Shown here piece after piece: positions 12,376-23,575 of a DNA stretch of 64,000 nt (within the stretch, counting starts at the first letter, position 1; every line of letters starts with the position of its first letter). The translations under genes were made by a program, and so were the position numbers. The notes below the pieces were generated by a model, which saw only the letters and a program-made list of their open reading frames with translations, was not told where the DNA came from and searched no databases. Origin of the DNA: Hysterangium stoloniferum (taxonomy: Eukaryota > Basidiomycota > Agaricomycetes > Hysterangiales > Hysterangiaceae); NCBI GenBank assembly GCA_015178975.1, contig WHVD01000015.1, positions 868,001 through 932,000 of the forward strand. The letters run 5' to 3'.

Positions 12376-13470
12376 ATGTCAACTCATCATTGTGAATGTG
12401 TAATTATACTACTACTTAAAATACATATAACAATAGTTTACAGATAATAGTTGGAATGGCATGGCGCCAGCTGGGGGCTGATGAACAAAATGTATAATAT
12501 TTGTCCTTTCCTTGATATAGTCCCCAATGACTCAATCTCGTTATATTTTTCAACATGCATAATTAATCAATCGGCTCCACTTGCGATCGCTCTTCAAATG
12601 GTTTGGAAGGGCTCGACTCATATCCAGGTCGGATAAGCCCTCACGATAAGATTAATCAGCATGGGTATGGCTTCTTGCCCAATCACTTCGTTAAATATTC
12701 GGACATTATGCAGGTTTCGCAATTTCATGTGTGTGAATACCGCCCGGGCTTCACATTTACATTGGAATGCCATATGTCTTGCATTCCACTTGAATACATT
12801 CTTCGCATGTCGGAGGGAGAGACAGGTGTTCCGCAGGGGTTGAAGAACGGGCTCAAAAAGGTAACATAAGAGGAAATGAAAGCCGAGGGGATTCACGGAT
12901 AGATTGTGAGTATTCAACTCCCACCCCCACTTGAGCATCCGTTTCCTGGGTTTGAAATGTGGTTATCCCATAGGTAGATGAGGTACACTTAACGCACTGA
13001 TTCTCGCTTTGCGTAGGCGATCGTGGACACGTCGCTGGTAGCTTGACAAGTAGATGCTTTACATTTCAACGATTGCATCAAGTTTTCACGCCTTGGTCTG
13101 ACAAGGACGAACGACCTCCTGGACAACGTGCCCGTCTTGGATGACTTGCTCATCTCATCAAATACGTGTTATAGCGTCCAACTTCTAGCCCGGCACTTTA
13201 TCCCAGAGTGGAATGCTACTGCCAAATTTATGCAAAGAGGAGAATGTGGCTTCGGAGGATGACACAGAAGGCTGACTGGAGTTCCGTATTCGAAAGGCAG
13301 GAGCATTTTTCACATTGTTAAAGCTATACAGCTTGCGCCTGCGTTGAGAGTATAATGAACTGTTTGACAAATGGCATCTAAAACTCAAAAGGGTCTTGTG
13401 AGTCAGAGAATGAGTTCACCTGTTTCCCTAGTATCCCCACTGTGCCAAAAATGCCACATTGATCAGTTTA
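12376..13470. other. Stretch with no recognised gene
   Basis: A minus-strand frame of 106 codons (12618-12938) and an overlapping plus-strand frame of 88 codons (12603-12869) are the longest open pieces. Neither resembles a family I know. No repeat with the rest of the window was seen. From about 13430 the sequence joins the end of the DUF6535/PMI module. Confidence 0.4.
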
Positions 13471-13532
13471 TTTGTTTCTAGTCAGATATTTACACCAGAT
13501 CTAATCCCAACAAAATAGCAACAGAGGAGCGG

Positions 13533-13915
13533 CTATACAATGACTGTCGACCAGAATATCTCCGTTGGCCCTCTAGCAACTGCGTGTAATTGAAATTTCT
13601 GAGCGGCAGTCACAAAATTCACGCCTCCGGCCTTTGAATATATCCCCGCTTTATCCGCCGCAGTGGTAATGTGAACTTCACCCTCCAGCACTATCCCGGT
13701 CCGGGGGCACGTTGAAGCTGTTCCTTGCTGTAATGCGGATCGAGAGAAGTATGCAGTACAGTAAATTCCGCAAGGGGTGGATCATAAGCTGTTGTACGTC
13801 CACGTGTACTACCCTTATACGGGGTTGAAGGTATGCCGAAGGTTTCTGCTGGTCGGGGCGCATAGGTCAGCATCTCCGTGAATATACGCAGGTCTCTATC
13901 TTCTGGAGGCAGAAA
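13533..13915 (-). pseudogene. Mannose-6-phosphate isomerase C-terminal fragment (copy A)
   Basis: The minus strand reads PPEDRDLRIFTEMLTYAPRP, STPYKGSTRGRTTAYDPP, EFTVLHTSLDPHY, then after a frameshift near 13700 EGEVHITTAADKAG and the terminal …STVIV stop at 13533-13535. This is the C-terminal third of type I PMI, a cytosolic Zn enzyme that interconverts fructose-6-phosphate and mannose-6-phosphate to supply GDP-mannose. The catalytic N-terminal part is absent. At 13915 the PMI match ends and unrelated sequence continues the frame to an ATG at 13966, making an in-frame chimera of 91 codons. Confidence 0.75.
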
Positions 13916-14060
13916 AGACAAGTTCAAAGGACGAATGGGTATATGAGGAGAAGGAGCGCGACGCATAATGGCTTAGACATAACGACGGATAGACAGCTGG
14001 CGCCAGAGTCGCCAAACTATGCTAGCTAGCTCTCGAGCCATCTTGTCGAGTGGTCACTCT
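13913..14060. repeat. Short dispersed repeat, copy 1
   Basis: This segment (GAAAAGACAAGTTCAAAGG… to …GCTAGCTCTCGAGCCATCTT) is similar to 15655-15790. The first copy abuts the truncated PMI; the second lies just before the DUF6535/PMI module at 15961. Function unknown. Confidence 0.55.
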
Positions 14061-15654
14061 ATGTCAACTAGGGTTAGCAACGGCGGAGCGACGACTGCCA
14101 TGATGGCCTTTCTGGTGTTAACAAGTGTACCGTGCCATTCACGCCTGCGAAATGTCGCAATCAGTTGTGATAGCTAAGACGTCGCCTACTGTGACCGCCG
14201 CGCTAAGGCCGCCGGGATAGATCTCAATGGGACAGGGTAAAGGTTGCAGTTGAGCCAAAGGAAAGGAAGTAGAGGGAGTGTGGCTGTCACGGCGCGGTCT
14301 CGAGGTGGTGTAGGTTCCATAGTTCCCCTAATCTGGCTTTCAAGTTCTGCGTATGGGAAAAGTTGCTTTAATGAGATTAGTTCAATAGGAAACAGCCAGA
14401 GATGATACTTATGAGAAAATCCCTTTGCTTTATGATACGTAGAACAAGTGCACGATAGTGAACTTCTTATAAGATTATTTAATATCCGGGCTCTTTTACC
14501 GCATATAGATAGGTTGTAGTAACCAGGTCCATTAGAGATACACGCTAATTGTACTCTACATTCTCCAGATATGTTGAAACACTGCATCTAGGTGAGCCAG
14601 TGTTAATTAAAGTTGTATGGTCAGACAATTTGTCATACCCGACACCCATTATCCAACATCTCTCTATTGCCAAGTTGTAGTGGCCACGCCCGAACCTAGG
14701 TCAAAGAGGTACGCGCGTTCTATCACGCACTGTTGCTAGTATGGTTCCGGCGGTTTCCGGCGTGAACAATGGTGTAGGTTGTTACGCTTCGGAACGTGGC
14801 AGGAAAGAGGTGCATGCAGTAGAAGCCGCTGAGGACAGCCATATTTAGTGCTGAACATAAACAAAGGTCATTAGTATCGATGCCAAGATAGTCAACGAGT
14901 ACGTCGCAGTCACGATCGTCATACCTATCTTTAACCGTAAAAATGGCGCATGTATATGGTCGAACATTTGCTCCTCTCCATACATCTACATTCAGACATA
15001 TCCACAGAACGACATCGCCCTTTAACGTCCCGAGACATCCTCAATATCATCGTAGGCAATCGTAGCGCGGTGTTTGGCGTAGGGTTATGCAAGAGATCGA
15101 CTTCAGCCGGTTTGAGATACACACACAGCGTATAATCCGCCGTATTTCTGTCATAAATGTAAACGTCAGCATCGTCGTCCGTTCAAAAATTTCCTCAAAT
15201 AGGCTCCATTCTCACTAAGTTTTCCCCATCGTCTTATTTAACCTGGTGGCAAGAATGACAGTCTGATACTTGTATGACGGCACATAATTCAACATCCGTC
15301 CGGATCGAGGCATCTTCGCAGCTGGGAGAGCTGAGTACCAGCCATCGTCATGCAGAGTGGGTTCAGAGCGAAAGTATAACATCGAACGTAGATTGTCTTC
15401 GTAAGGAAGGTTATGTGAGCTTGGAAAGAGATGTTGCGCGAGGATCATGGCGTGTGTGAAACTCTTGACAAACGTGACAAATGTTAAAAAGGAACACGCA
15501 GCGGAGGGGGATCAACGACGATGAAGCCAGAAGCGAGGTCACTGTAACCCAATGGAGAGAGATATAATGGAGCCACGATATTAGCCACGTATGTCAAAGT
15601 AGAATGGAGTGAAGAAGAGGCCACGATGATAGGAACCGGTGAATGGAGACCAAG
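14061..15654. other. Stretch with unassigned open pieces
   Basis: The base composition is CpG-rich and gene-like compared with the right half of the window. Minus-strand open pieces at 14186-14587 (133 codons), 14931-15122 (63 codons) and 15215-15448 (77 codons, beginning MILAQHLF and containing YEDNLRSMLYFRSEP) could be exons of one decayed or unrecognised gene. I cannot connect them by clear splice sites and recognise no domain. Confidence 0.35.
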
Positions 15655-15790
15655 AAAAAAGACAAGTACAAAGGGCGAATCATAGATGAGGAGAAAGTGT
15701 AATCTGTTACAATTAATGAAGGTTGGATAGCTGACATTAGATTCTCCAAACCATGCTAGCTCTTGAGCTCATCTTATTGAGAGCTTGGAA
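15655..15790. repeat. Short dispersed repeat, copy 2
   Basis: Partner of 13913-14060 (GACAAGTACAAAGGGCGAA… …CATGCTAGCTCTTGAGCTCATCTT). Confidence 0.5.
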
Positions 15791-15960
15791 TATTTGTGAA
15801 GGCTATATCGTAAGAAGCGACCAAGTCCTGACCATGGCAAAGATAACTTTCAATAGTACTTTCTGACGGCTGTAGGACACTTTTGAGTGTCCAGTAGCCG
15901 TACAGAAGGTCACGGTGGTAGATGAGATGACCAATGCCACGCTAACCAAAGGAAGAATCA

Positions 15961-16349
15961 GACTTACAAAGCCTTGAGAGGTGGTTGTTTTACGACCCGA
16001 CTGCAAGGCCCATCTGGCGTATGCCTGTGTCGATAGGAAAAGTGCGTTATGGACAGAATTGAGTATCTTTTGTTTGATTTGTTACAATTACATTATTAAT
16101 ACATCTACAAAATCATGTACCGTCTTCTACAAAAAGTACAGCCTAAAAGGCTAAGGGACGACGTTGGGAGCAGTAGAAATAGAAAAGGATGATAGATTAA
16201 GCTTTGGTTAACGCGCGTCACTCGTCGGCCACCGAATTGATTATAGCTAATGTGATTCTCGTGCACCATCGGGTTTCGGGGGCTTATTGAAATGAAGCAC
16301 ATTTCCATCGACCGTTGTTGGCGTTTGAAGCCCCCAACTGACTCAGGCC
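15961..16349. repeat. Left flank of DUF6535-PMI module, copy 1
   Basis: The 5' flank of the DUF6535 relic is repeated almost exactly from 41434. On the minus strand the first part reads YARWALQSGRKTTTSQ and, just left of the shared border, continues to a hydrophobic segment (SLILPLVSVALVISS) at about 15895-15950. This may be the end of an exon of a neighbouring membrane-protein gene caught at the module edge. The identity match to 41434 begins at about 15961. Confidence 0.5.
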
Positions 16350-17035
16350 ATGCCTTCGCAGTATGCACAAGACCTTAGCTGCGCCGAATAACAGATACCG
16401 TTTGTCTCAGGTATTAAATCAAAGTTTACACTGATTCTAAACTGAGGCGCGCGAGCAGAGGAACAAGGAACGATCAACCGTCAACCTTCGCCCACCACTG
16501 TTCCCTCAAGCCCAACCGGGGTGGCATCTAGTGGCGATAATGGCTTAGAAAGCGAGGACGATAACCCCTATAGCAAGCACGTTGAATCGGATTCAACCAT
16601 ATGGTCATTATATCTGAAGGAAACCGAAAAAGAGGACAAAGAACTTGCCAACTCATTGCAAGTTGGTGTCGACGAGCTTCTAATATTTGTATGTTGAATA
16701 CGTTTTCTTTCATAGATATTAATTAATTCGCAGCTTTGCAGGCGGGTTTGTTCGGAGCGATTCTTACCGCGTTCCTGATCGAAAGCAGGAAGGATTTGCA
16801 GGTAGACCCTGTTCAGGAAATCCTTCAGGCGCTTCAAAATCACTTCGCTGTAACTACCTCTCAGCCTTTTGAAGTCTCCAAATCATCCCTTATTGTCAAC
16901 TATTTGTGGTTCACTAGTCTCAGTCTGACTCTCTTCAGCACTAAAACTGCCACATCCACATTGATAAGTTTATTTGTTTCTAGTCAGACATTTACAACAG
17001 AATCTAATCCCAACAAAATAGCAACAGAGCAGCGG
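16350..17035 (+). pseudogene. DUF6535 membrane-protein gene relic (copy 1)
   Basis: Three exons can be joined in one frame: 16350-16410 (MPSQYAQD…), 16447-16688 (…GLESEDD…STIWSLYLKETEKEDKEL…) and 16742 onward (AGLFGAILTAFLIESRKDLQ…NYLWFTSLSLTLFS). Introns 16411-16446 (36 nt) and 16689-16741 (53 nt) have GT..AG ends. The AGLFxAxLTAFxIES and LWFxSLxLxL signatures are the hallmark of DUF6535, N-terminal membrane domains of agaricomycete proteins. Exon 1 contains TAA where the copy at 41824 has TCA, so this copy is broken. The frame runs into the PMI 3' end at about 17036. Role unknown. Confidence 0.75.
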
Positions 17036-18633
17036 CTATACAATGACTGTCGACGAGAATACCTCCGTTAGCCCTCTAGCAACTGCGTGTAATTGAAATT
17101 TCTGAGCCGCAGCCACAAAAATTACGCCTCCGACCTTTAAATATATCCCCTCTTTATCCGCCGCAGTGGTAATGTGAACTTCACCCTCCAGCACTATCCC
17201 GGTAGTCGGCCCGGGGGCAGGTTGAAGCTGTTCCTCATTGTAATGTGGATCGAGAGAAGTATGCAGTACAGTAAATTCCACAAGGGGTGGGTCATAGGCT
17301 GTTGTACGTCCACGTGTACTGCCCTTATACGGGGTTGAAGGTAGGCCGAGGGTTTCTGCTGATCGGGGCGCATAGGTCAGCATCTCCGTGAATATACACG
17401 GGTCTCTATCTTCTGGAGGAACAAATGCTGCATTCACCACATTATCCGAGGCGGCCATGCACTCGATGATGTCTCCCGATAGATATATTGAAACAGTTGA
17501 ATAACTCTTGACAAACACCCTGTGAGTGTGAGGAAAGTAAACGCTAAGTGTATTCAACTGTGAAATAACTACATACCTGTGAGTGTGAGGAAAGTAAACA
17601 CTAAGGAGACTTTCCCACACCCACAGCGGAGTATGCTACAGGGTGCTTACCTAAGCACCTACACATCAGTTACCTTACTAGGTAACTCACTCAATACTGC
17701 ACATACAGTGCTGAGAAAAATACTACAAATATCAGAAAAATACAGGGAACATCATAGACTATGTAAGAGCTGTAATATCATACTCTAACAAGATATGTGT
17801 GTGCATCATCCGCCCCGATATAAACGGCTTCGCCTTTCGAGAGTGTGACGAGATTCATGAGAAATGGGGCCACCAAAACGCCGACACCTCCCTAGCACAA
17901 GCGTGGAAAAGGCATCATTTTGTGTCTACAAACGTTCGACGACGGCACGGACAAACAACTCAATTTCGGATTGAGCACGAAGATGCAAGCTGGATACGAT
18001 GGATTTGATAGGATCTGCATCCCTGGCCGTTATCTCTATTCCACAAGCCTCTCGGAGTTCTGGTGTCGCCTCCCAAACCTGCAGGATATCTTTGATAGGC
18101 TTGAAACCAACAAATCCTCAAAAGTCTCCTAATGCCAATGCCATCTCTCGTTTGTGATTGGTGTCTACGAAACCCTTCTGGTTAGTAATCTTAAGTTTCT
18201 CGGCGAGTTTTTTATTGGGGTGGGCTTGTAATGGAAGGGCTTTGGCGATTGAAAGGACTTTGAACAGGTAAGGAATTTCAGACCTCCACTTATTACACTC
18301 TTTGTCAGATGTGATAGGAAATTTAGATATCGTACGCGGGCCGAGGAAGGACTCCATATCGATAGCAAGCAATGATGCAAGGAGGTGTTGGGATGATCAT
18401 ATAGGGTAGAAGGTCCTTTTGGGTGCGTCCCCATCCACATCTACGGGCAAAAGTCAGCCAAGGAAAGATTGATGTGTATCTTTAATTCACATCCGCTTAA
18501 GATTTCGATTCATTGACCTCGAAATCAGTGGGGCTAGGCGGGCGACTAGAGAATCCGAACCGCGCTTTCCCCAGTCATAGTTTTGTAGACCGCACTTGAG
18601 GCGACATTTTGTAGAAGTTGACTCTGAACACAT
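17036..18633 (-). pseudogene. Mannose-6-phosphate isomerase relic, full span (copy B)
   Basis: The copy spans the whole gene on the minus strand: ATG at 18633, N-terminal KCGLQNYDWGKRGSDSLVAR, a short intron before MWMGTHPKGPSTLYDHPN at about 18440, SIAKALPLQAHPNKKLAEKL, MALALGDF, and the C-terminal part ending …STVIV stop at 17036. LQAHP and the HKxEM segment hold three of the family Zn ligands (Gln, His, Glu). Lesions include TAA in place of the Tyr codon before the intron, frame changes in the middle third, a deletion near 17905, and a complete LTR (17486-17790) inserted beside the HAYLSGD box. It lies tail to tail with the DUF6535 relic. It is non-functional. Confidence 0.85.
17486..17790 (-). 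mobile_element. Solo LTR, family C (305 bp), inside PMI copy B
   Basis: The LTR is flanked by AGATA on both sides (17481-17485 and 17791-17795). Removing it restores the PMI sequence seen uninterrupted at 42940-42950. Read on the minus strand it begins TGTTAGAGTATGATA and ends CTGTTTCAATA. A relative at 54805-55057 ends TTTCAACA and has its own 5-bp duplication. This copy has an internal repeat of CCTGTGAGTGTGAGGAAAGT. The 5-bp duplication, short length and TG start fit a Ty1/copia-like LTR, but no internal region is present to prove it. Confidence 0.85.
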
Positions 18634-18754
18634 TGGACGGATTTTCTCATTTGCAATGGGATATATTGCTCAATGACCCTGATCATTCCAAAATAACAAT
18701 GCTGCTAAATGTGGCTATCGAAATTTAATTTATGATTTTTTCTATAAATTTTGC

Positions 18755-18759
18755 CACCT
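18755..18759. repeat. Target site duplication, left (CACCT)
   Basis: CACCT at 18755-18759 is repeated at 19481-19485, bracketing the family B LTR. The uninterrupted target (GCCACCTCTATTGAAG) is visible at 26207-26222. Confidence 0.9.
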
Positions 18760-19480
18760 TGTTACGACCGTGTCGCAACCCTATCGGCCCCGAGGTTATC
18801 GCCACTTGTCAACGTTTCAAGTCATCCTCTCGGAAACCATCGGCCCCGAAGCTGACGAATGTTTCGCGAAGATCAAACTCCATTTACGCCCACGTCAAAT
18901 AACTCGTATTGTCTGGTCAAACTTTGATACGTCCCCTTTTATTATGTTGATCCGTTCAATCTTATGTTTCGCATATGTCTATCTATATTTGTAGTCCTCA
19001 AACCATTTCCTTTTATCGTAATTCCGCTCTCAGTTATCATCGGCCTCCAAACTAATCATAAACTTCCCGTTCCTAGTCAAGCTTATTGTTAATACCGTGT
19101 TCCGCCCTTCTCCCCATTAGTATTTTCCAGACGCCTGTTACTTGTATATGAACCCACTGTAATTGTAGTTACGAGGCAATCAGAATATCGACTCAGAATA
19201 CCCTCTTACACCTGTATCAGTCTCATACTAAGAATCCCCCCATCCGCCTTTGCGTGCGCTCGCCCACTCTCGGCCCCGACCCCTTGGCCCGACGCCCGAC
19301 TTGTCCTTCGATTCCGATCGGTATCACGCCGAAAGGTACTCACTAGGACTAGTCTCCGCCCGCCCGAAATTTAAGGACATCCTACGGATATTTGCGAGGG
19401 CGCAGCCCATAAGCTGAAGCCAAGTCCTTCCGATCGGTCCCTGTCGGCCACCGACATTAGTCAGTTTCTAGTTCTTAACA
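18760..19480 (-). mobile_element. Solo LTR, family B (721 bp)
   Basis: The ends are TGTTACGACC and TTCTTAACA with perfect CACCT target duplications. The empty site is preserved in the paralogous modules at 26207 and 43930, a clear before/after comparison. The core GCAGCCCATAAGCTGAAGC lies at about 19403, inverted relative to family A. Orientation is ambiguous: relative to the shared core it is opposite to family A on the plus strand. The 63000-side host gene and other CpG-rich parts share its CpG-rich composition, so it is probably young compared with the copy at 53228. Confidence 0.85.
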
Positions 19481-19485
19481 CACCT

Positions 19486-20033
19486 CTATTGAACCTCGCT
19501 GACTTGGACTCAGGGCATCAGTCCAGTGTCTTCAGTTGAAGCTGCCTACCCAGTGTGTCAGCCGGCATTCATTCATGGTAAACCGCAATCATGGAAGTTG
19601 ACCATGCAAGAAAACTACAATGACAGAAACTCCAATCTGGGAGAAGAGATAATATGTCAGTTGACAGGAATAGAGCGCAACGTGAGCGGTGTGACTGTAA
19701 CATAATTGAGTGCTGTTCAGTTTGTATCCGACTCATAACGTGTAAGGGAAGAATTGTAGAAAAGTGTCACACGTACTATGGATGTCTCAAAAAAACAAAA
19801 GTTCACCCCCCACTCTAAAAAATGCGGAAATAATGTTTAAATTTCTAAATGAAGTAGCTTCTTTGATGTACTGCTTCTATAGATTCATCAAATGACATCC
19901 AACCAAAAGCTTCTATTATGTGCTTTCTTTCCTGTGTCCAGTTCGGAAGATACTTGACATGGATGCTCAGTTCGTATCAATGGATAGTATCAGAATGCAG
20001 ATCTGATGATCGGAGGTGGAGCCCTATTCTGTG
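19486..20033 (+). repeat. Module linker, copy 2
   Basis: This copy joins the PMI 5' flank to DUF6533 copy 4. It contains CATGCAAGAAAACTACAA at 19603-19620. It has a small insertion near 19885-19915 relative to linker copy 1. No coding content is recognised. Confidence 0.65.
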
Positions 20034-20133
20034 AGGTAGGTGGGCCTACTATACAGCCTTCGCATTATTAAAGATGTTGTCATATAAGTAACAGTCATTT
20101 CAACACGAGTCCCTCACCTTGCATTTATTCACG

Positions 20134-21766
20134 ATGTGTCAAGAGATGGCTGAATATGTCCTGCAAGGTTCGGATGGGTAAGCTGTATCAGGTCGTATCT
20201 ACTTGTCCGAGACGACAAGCTGACGACGTCCGCCTAACAGTCGGTCTGTCAGCTATGTTACTACGGCCTCAATTGGTCAGTCCCGTGCATGGTTTTTGTA
20301 TACTCTCAACGAAATCTCTGCAGCGGTTTTTACATATGACACCCTCCTCACATTATCTCGCGAAGTGGAACACATATGGAAGCCTCGACCATTCTTCAGG
20401 TTAGGGACTATTCTTTATCTAGTGATACGATATACACCGCTTCTCTTCTGGGCCATGATGTTATATTTGAAACTGGGGAACATCTATCACGGTATGTGGG
20501 TTTTTGGCTTATATCAGAGGAACGCTGTGACAGTACCACAGTATGGGGCTTAGATACCCGATGTAATCCTCCTGGCTTACATGATTCCTATCTTAGAACA
20601 TGTACACCACTTATGTATTTACTTAACTCTTTGGATATCTTGTTGTCGATCGAGGCGCATGGTACTCACAGGTGGTTCGGTCATATTATTGCCAGAGTCT
20701 AACAACCAAACGCTCTAGGATTCCTTATGGCAAGAGCATACGCCATCTCAAACAGTAATATTCTCCTGATAGTAATACTACTGCTTCTTGTATTTGCATC
20801 CATAGGATTAGAAGTGGTACGTCCACAGGCCAATCGCACTCGGCGAATCCTGATTTAGGATTACATTGGCTGACGGATTCGGATCAGTTCGTGACAATCC
20901 TGGACACATGTCAATCAACTTTCGCTACAGAAAAGCGCTTTACCTTCCAGCCGTTTGCGATGCAATTCATTTATGTTGCATAACTAAGAATAAATTTTTG
21001 AAGAGGTATCAACTTGCCCCCATCATCAGACATCAACTGAATTTGTTGACAGTGATCACCATTCAAAGTACGATCATAGTGGGCTACGACACGATTATAT
21101 TTCTGATAACCATCTGGTACATGTTATCAACGGTCAGAAGACAAAGAGCTCTTCCAGATCAATTTGAAAAAAAATCTATTCTATTTCTCATCGTTTACCA
21201 AGGTACGACAAAATAGTTTGTCTGAGTAAAATATCATTGAGAAGTTTATTCTTTAGGGGCTTTGAGATATGGGTAATTGCGTTTCTTCTTTAAAAAGCTT
21301 TCAACCTTGAACAGCCCGTCATAGCTTTGTTCTCACGGTTAGCGTCACTACCGCTGTCACACCGAAGGTTTGTCAGCCCTCTCTTGTTAACTGAAAATTC
21401 CTTCTTGACCAAGTCTTCAAAATAGACGCTGAGGGTGAGTCAATTAATACGTCTAATGTAGGGGTACATAACTTTCGTAATAGCTCAGCCTCCGAGGCGT
21501 TATTACACCAGTGCAGAACTTGTAAGCGTACCCCTGCTATGTCGCTTTATATCAGCTCTCATAAAAATGCTCTCAGTTTATCCACCACCATTCTCTGCCG
21601 ATTTCAGCTGGACCTAAGGGAGAGACATGTTAGACGTGACGATTGCACCCTGGATCAAGTTACACTTGGAACGTTCAAGGCCGCCACTAGGAGAGTCCGT
21701 GAGGCGGTCGTGGACGAGTTTGGCGACACGGAGCTTATTGATAGCTTGCAAATGCGACAGCGATAA
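20134..21766 (+). pseudogene. DUF6533 membrane-protein gene relic (module copy 4)
   Basis: The layout is as in the copies at 4515 and 9265. Near 20330-20400 it reads YDTLLTLSREVEHIWKPR, followed by FFRLGTILYLVIRYTPLLF. The hydrophobic piece ILLIVILLLLVFASIGLE lies near 20760-20810 and TIIFLITIWYMLST near 21090-21130. The tail CRFQLDLRERHVRRDD…LGTFKAATRR ends at TAA 21766. The first exon carries ATGTGTCAAGAG and a GGTAAG donor but reads less well than copy 3. It is a predicted multi-pass membrane protein, now disrupted. Confidence 0.7.
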
Positions 21767-23575
21767 TAGTTTGGAAGATTATCTGCTTCTCCCGCCCGTG
21801 GTATATAAAATATTTGTCTCACTTGTCTTGAAAGTGTAATTATAGCCTCGCGTATCATATTGCTATTTGTTGTGGGTAATGATAAAGATGATTAAGCCAT
21901 GGAGACTAAAATTGCTGAGCGCTTCGCGAAGAAGATAAGAAGGTGCAGAGGATGGCAACAAGGTTGATAATGGGAGGTTTTAAACAGTGGCAACAGACAT
22001 CCTTGGCTATCATGCACTCCTTCCGCCACTCCCTCTTCGACTTAACAAAGCGGTTCAGTCAGTAGGAGTTTGGTTGCCGATTTCACCAAGAATTCGCCCG
22101 CTGTCCCCATATTCGGGGAGACTTACGATTAGTTCCACCATAGCACCGCACTCCCCTCGATTTCACTTCCCACGCATACCCTGAATATCATAGGAGTGGA
22201 CACTATTCAGGCGGTCCTGTGTGCTGTGTAGGGAGTTTCTCAGAGCTGACTTTAAGCATTGTCGCTACCAAAGTGGATTGAGTCCAAGAAGCGCAGAAAC
22301 ATAATAACTTGCTATGTATCTATTCTCTCGGCTCGGATTACGAAAGCTGGTGGGGTGCGGTGGCAGCGGCACGTGGTACGGGAGAGGAGCTGGTGCGGCA
22401 GCTGTACCTGGACATACTCGAAGATCATACGGTATACGCGCCAAAGTTGGTTGAGTTTGTTCGAGCAGTTAAAATTGCAAGGATGGCCCCGCATCAAAAT
22501 CGACAAGTCACCTCTTACCAGTCAAGCCGCTATCCAGTCCCATGCCTTCCCTAGAGGTTAACCTGGACAATGTGTCATACAGTTGGCCCATGAAAAACTG
22601 GAGAGGTCTCTCAGCTCAAGCATCGTCTGAGCGTTGAAAGTACGTGGGTATGATTGTAAATGGTCACAGGAAATGAGGGCAGATGTCAAAGCGAGGGGCT
22701 GGTTGATCGCTAGGACAAAGGTCAAACGCACCCTTCCTATGCTTTCCAACGCTATCCCAGGAGTTCGTCAGCCGTCAAAGCACACCACAATATGCGCTAA
22801 CGAGTTTATGGGAGGGCCTGGGCCGAATCCAAAAAAGGATTGTGCCTGACCATATCCTACCAAACTCCTCGTTACCGCTATATAGTTGCGCAAGTGACAC
22901 ATTGGCCTTCCACACCACTCTTGCAGCCTCGCCACTCAGGTCCTCTCATCGTCCATTAGCGGTAATTAATTATTTTTTCTTCCGCCCAAGTGTCCCTTGC
23001 TGTGGTACGTCCCGCTCTAAACGCTTCGAACGTTAGTCTTCCATACGTCCCGTCTAGGCCCGCTCTGGCGCCGCCGTTCATGCAAGAGAACTACAATTGC
23101 AGATATTTCAATCAGGTTTTCAAGTTATACTGGCATAAAAAACTCGCTTTAGCTCATCTGATTTCTTTTGACACGTTTCTCATCCCATGTTTCATAGCGC
23201 TGAGGCACAAATTCTCGCTCTCGGAAATATCTTCTAAACTTGAAATTGATGATAAATTTAAATTTTAGCCCAAGAATTTTCACTAAACCTTTTCTCTCTT
23301 GAGGTTTCCTTCTGTGTGTAAGTTGTTTGTATCCATTATGGTTGACGCCATCTACTAGGAGACGAGTATTGAAGAACTCAGCGCGCGAACAAAATGAGGC
23401 CATGTACCGCTGAGAGTATGTAGCGTTAGGTCGTATCTAATGATACTCCCATCTAGATAACCGTTAATTCCTTTGGTGTGAGCTGTCGACAAGATGATCT
23501 CCTTCCAAGAATACCACTTATTTCTATCAAAACGTTCATCAGCAGAGAGTTGAAGATGGTTGAGTAGACATATTC
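21767..23575 (+). repeat. Module block X, copy 4
   Basis: This is one of the longest X copies, running to a gag-like minus-strand remnant near 23450-23570 homologous to 1775-1897. It carries CATGCAAGAGAACTACAA at 23079-23096. Unlike copies 3 and 5 it lacks the section around MPMM/DERFP. A coding-like piece (…KWSQEMRADVKA…) lies near 22665-22700. No product is recognised. Confidence 0.6.
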
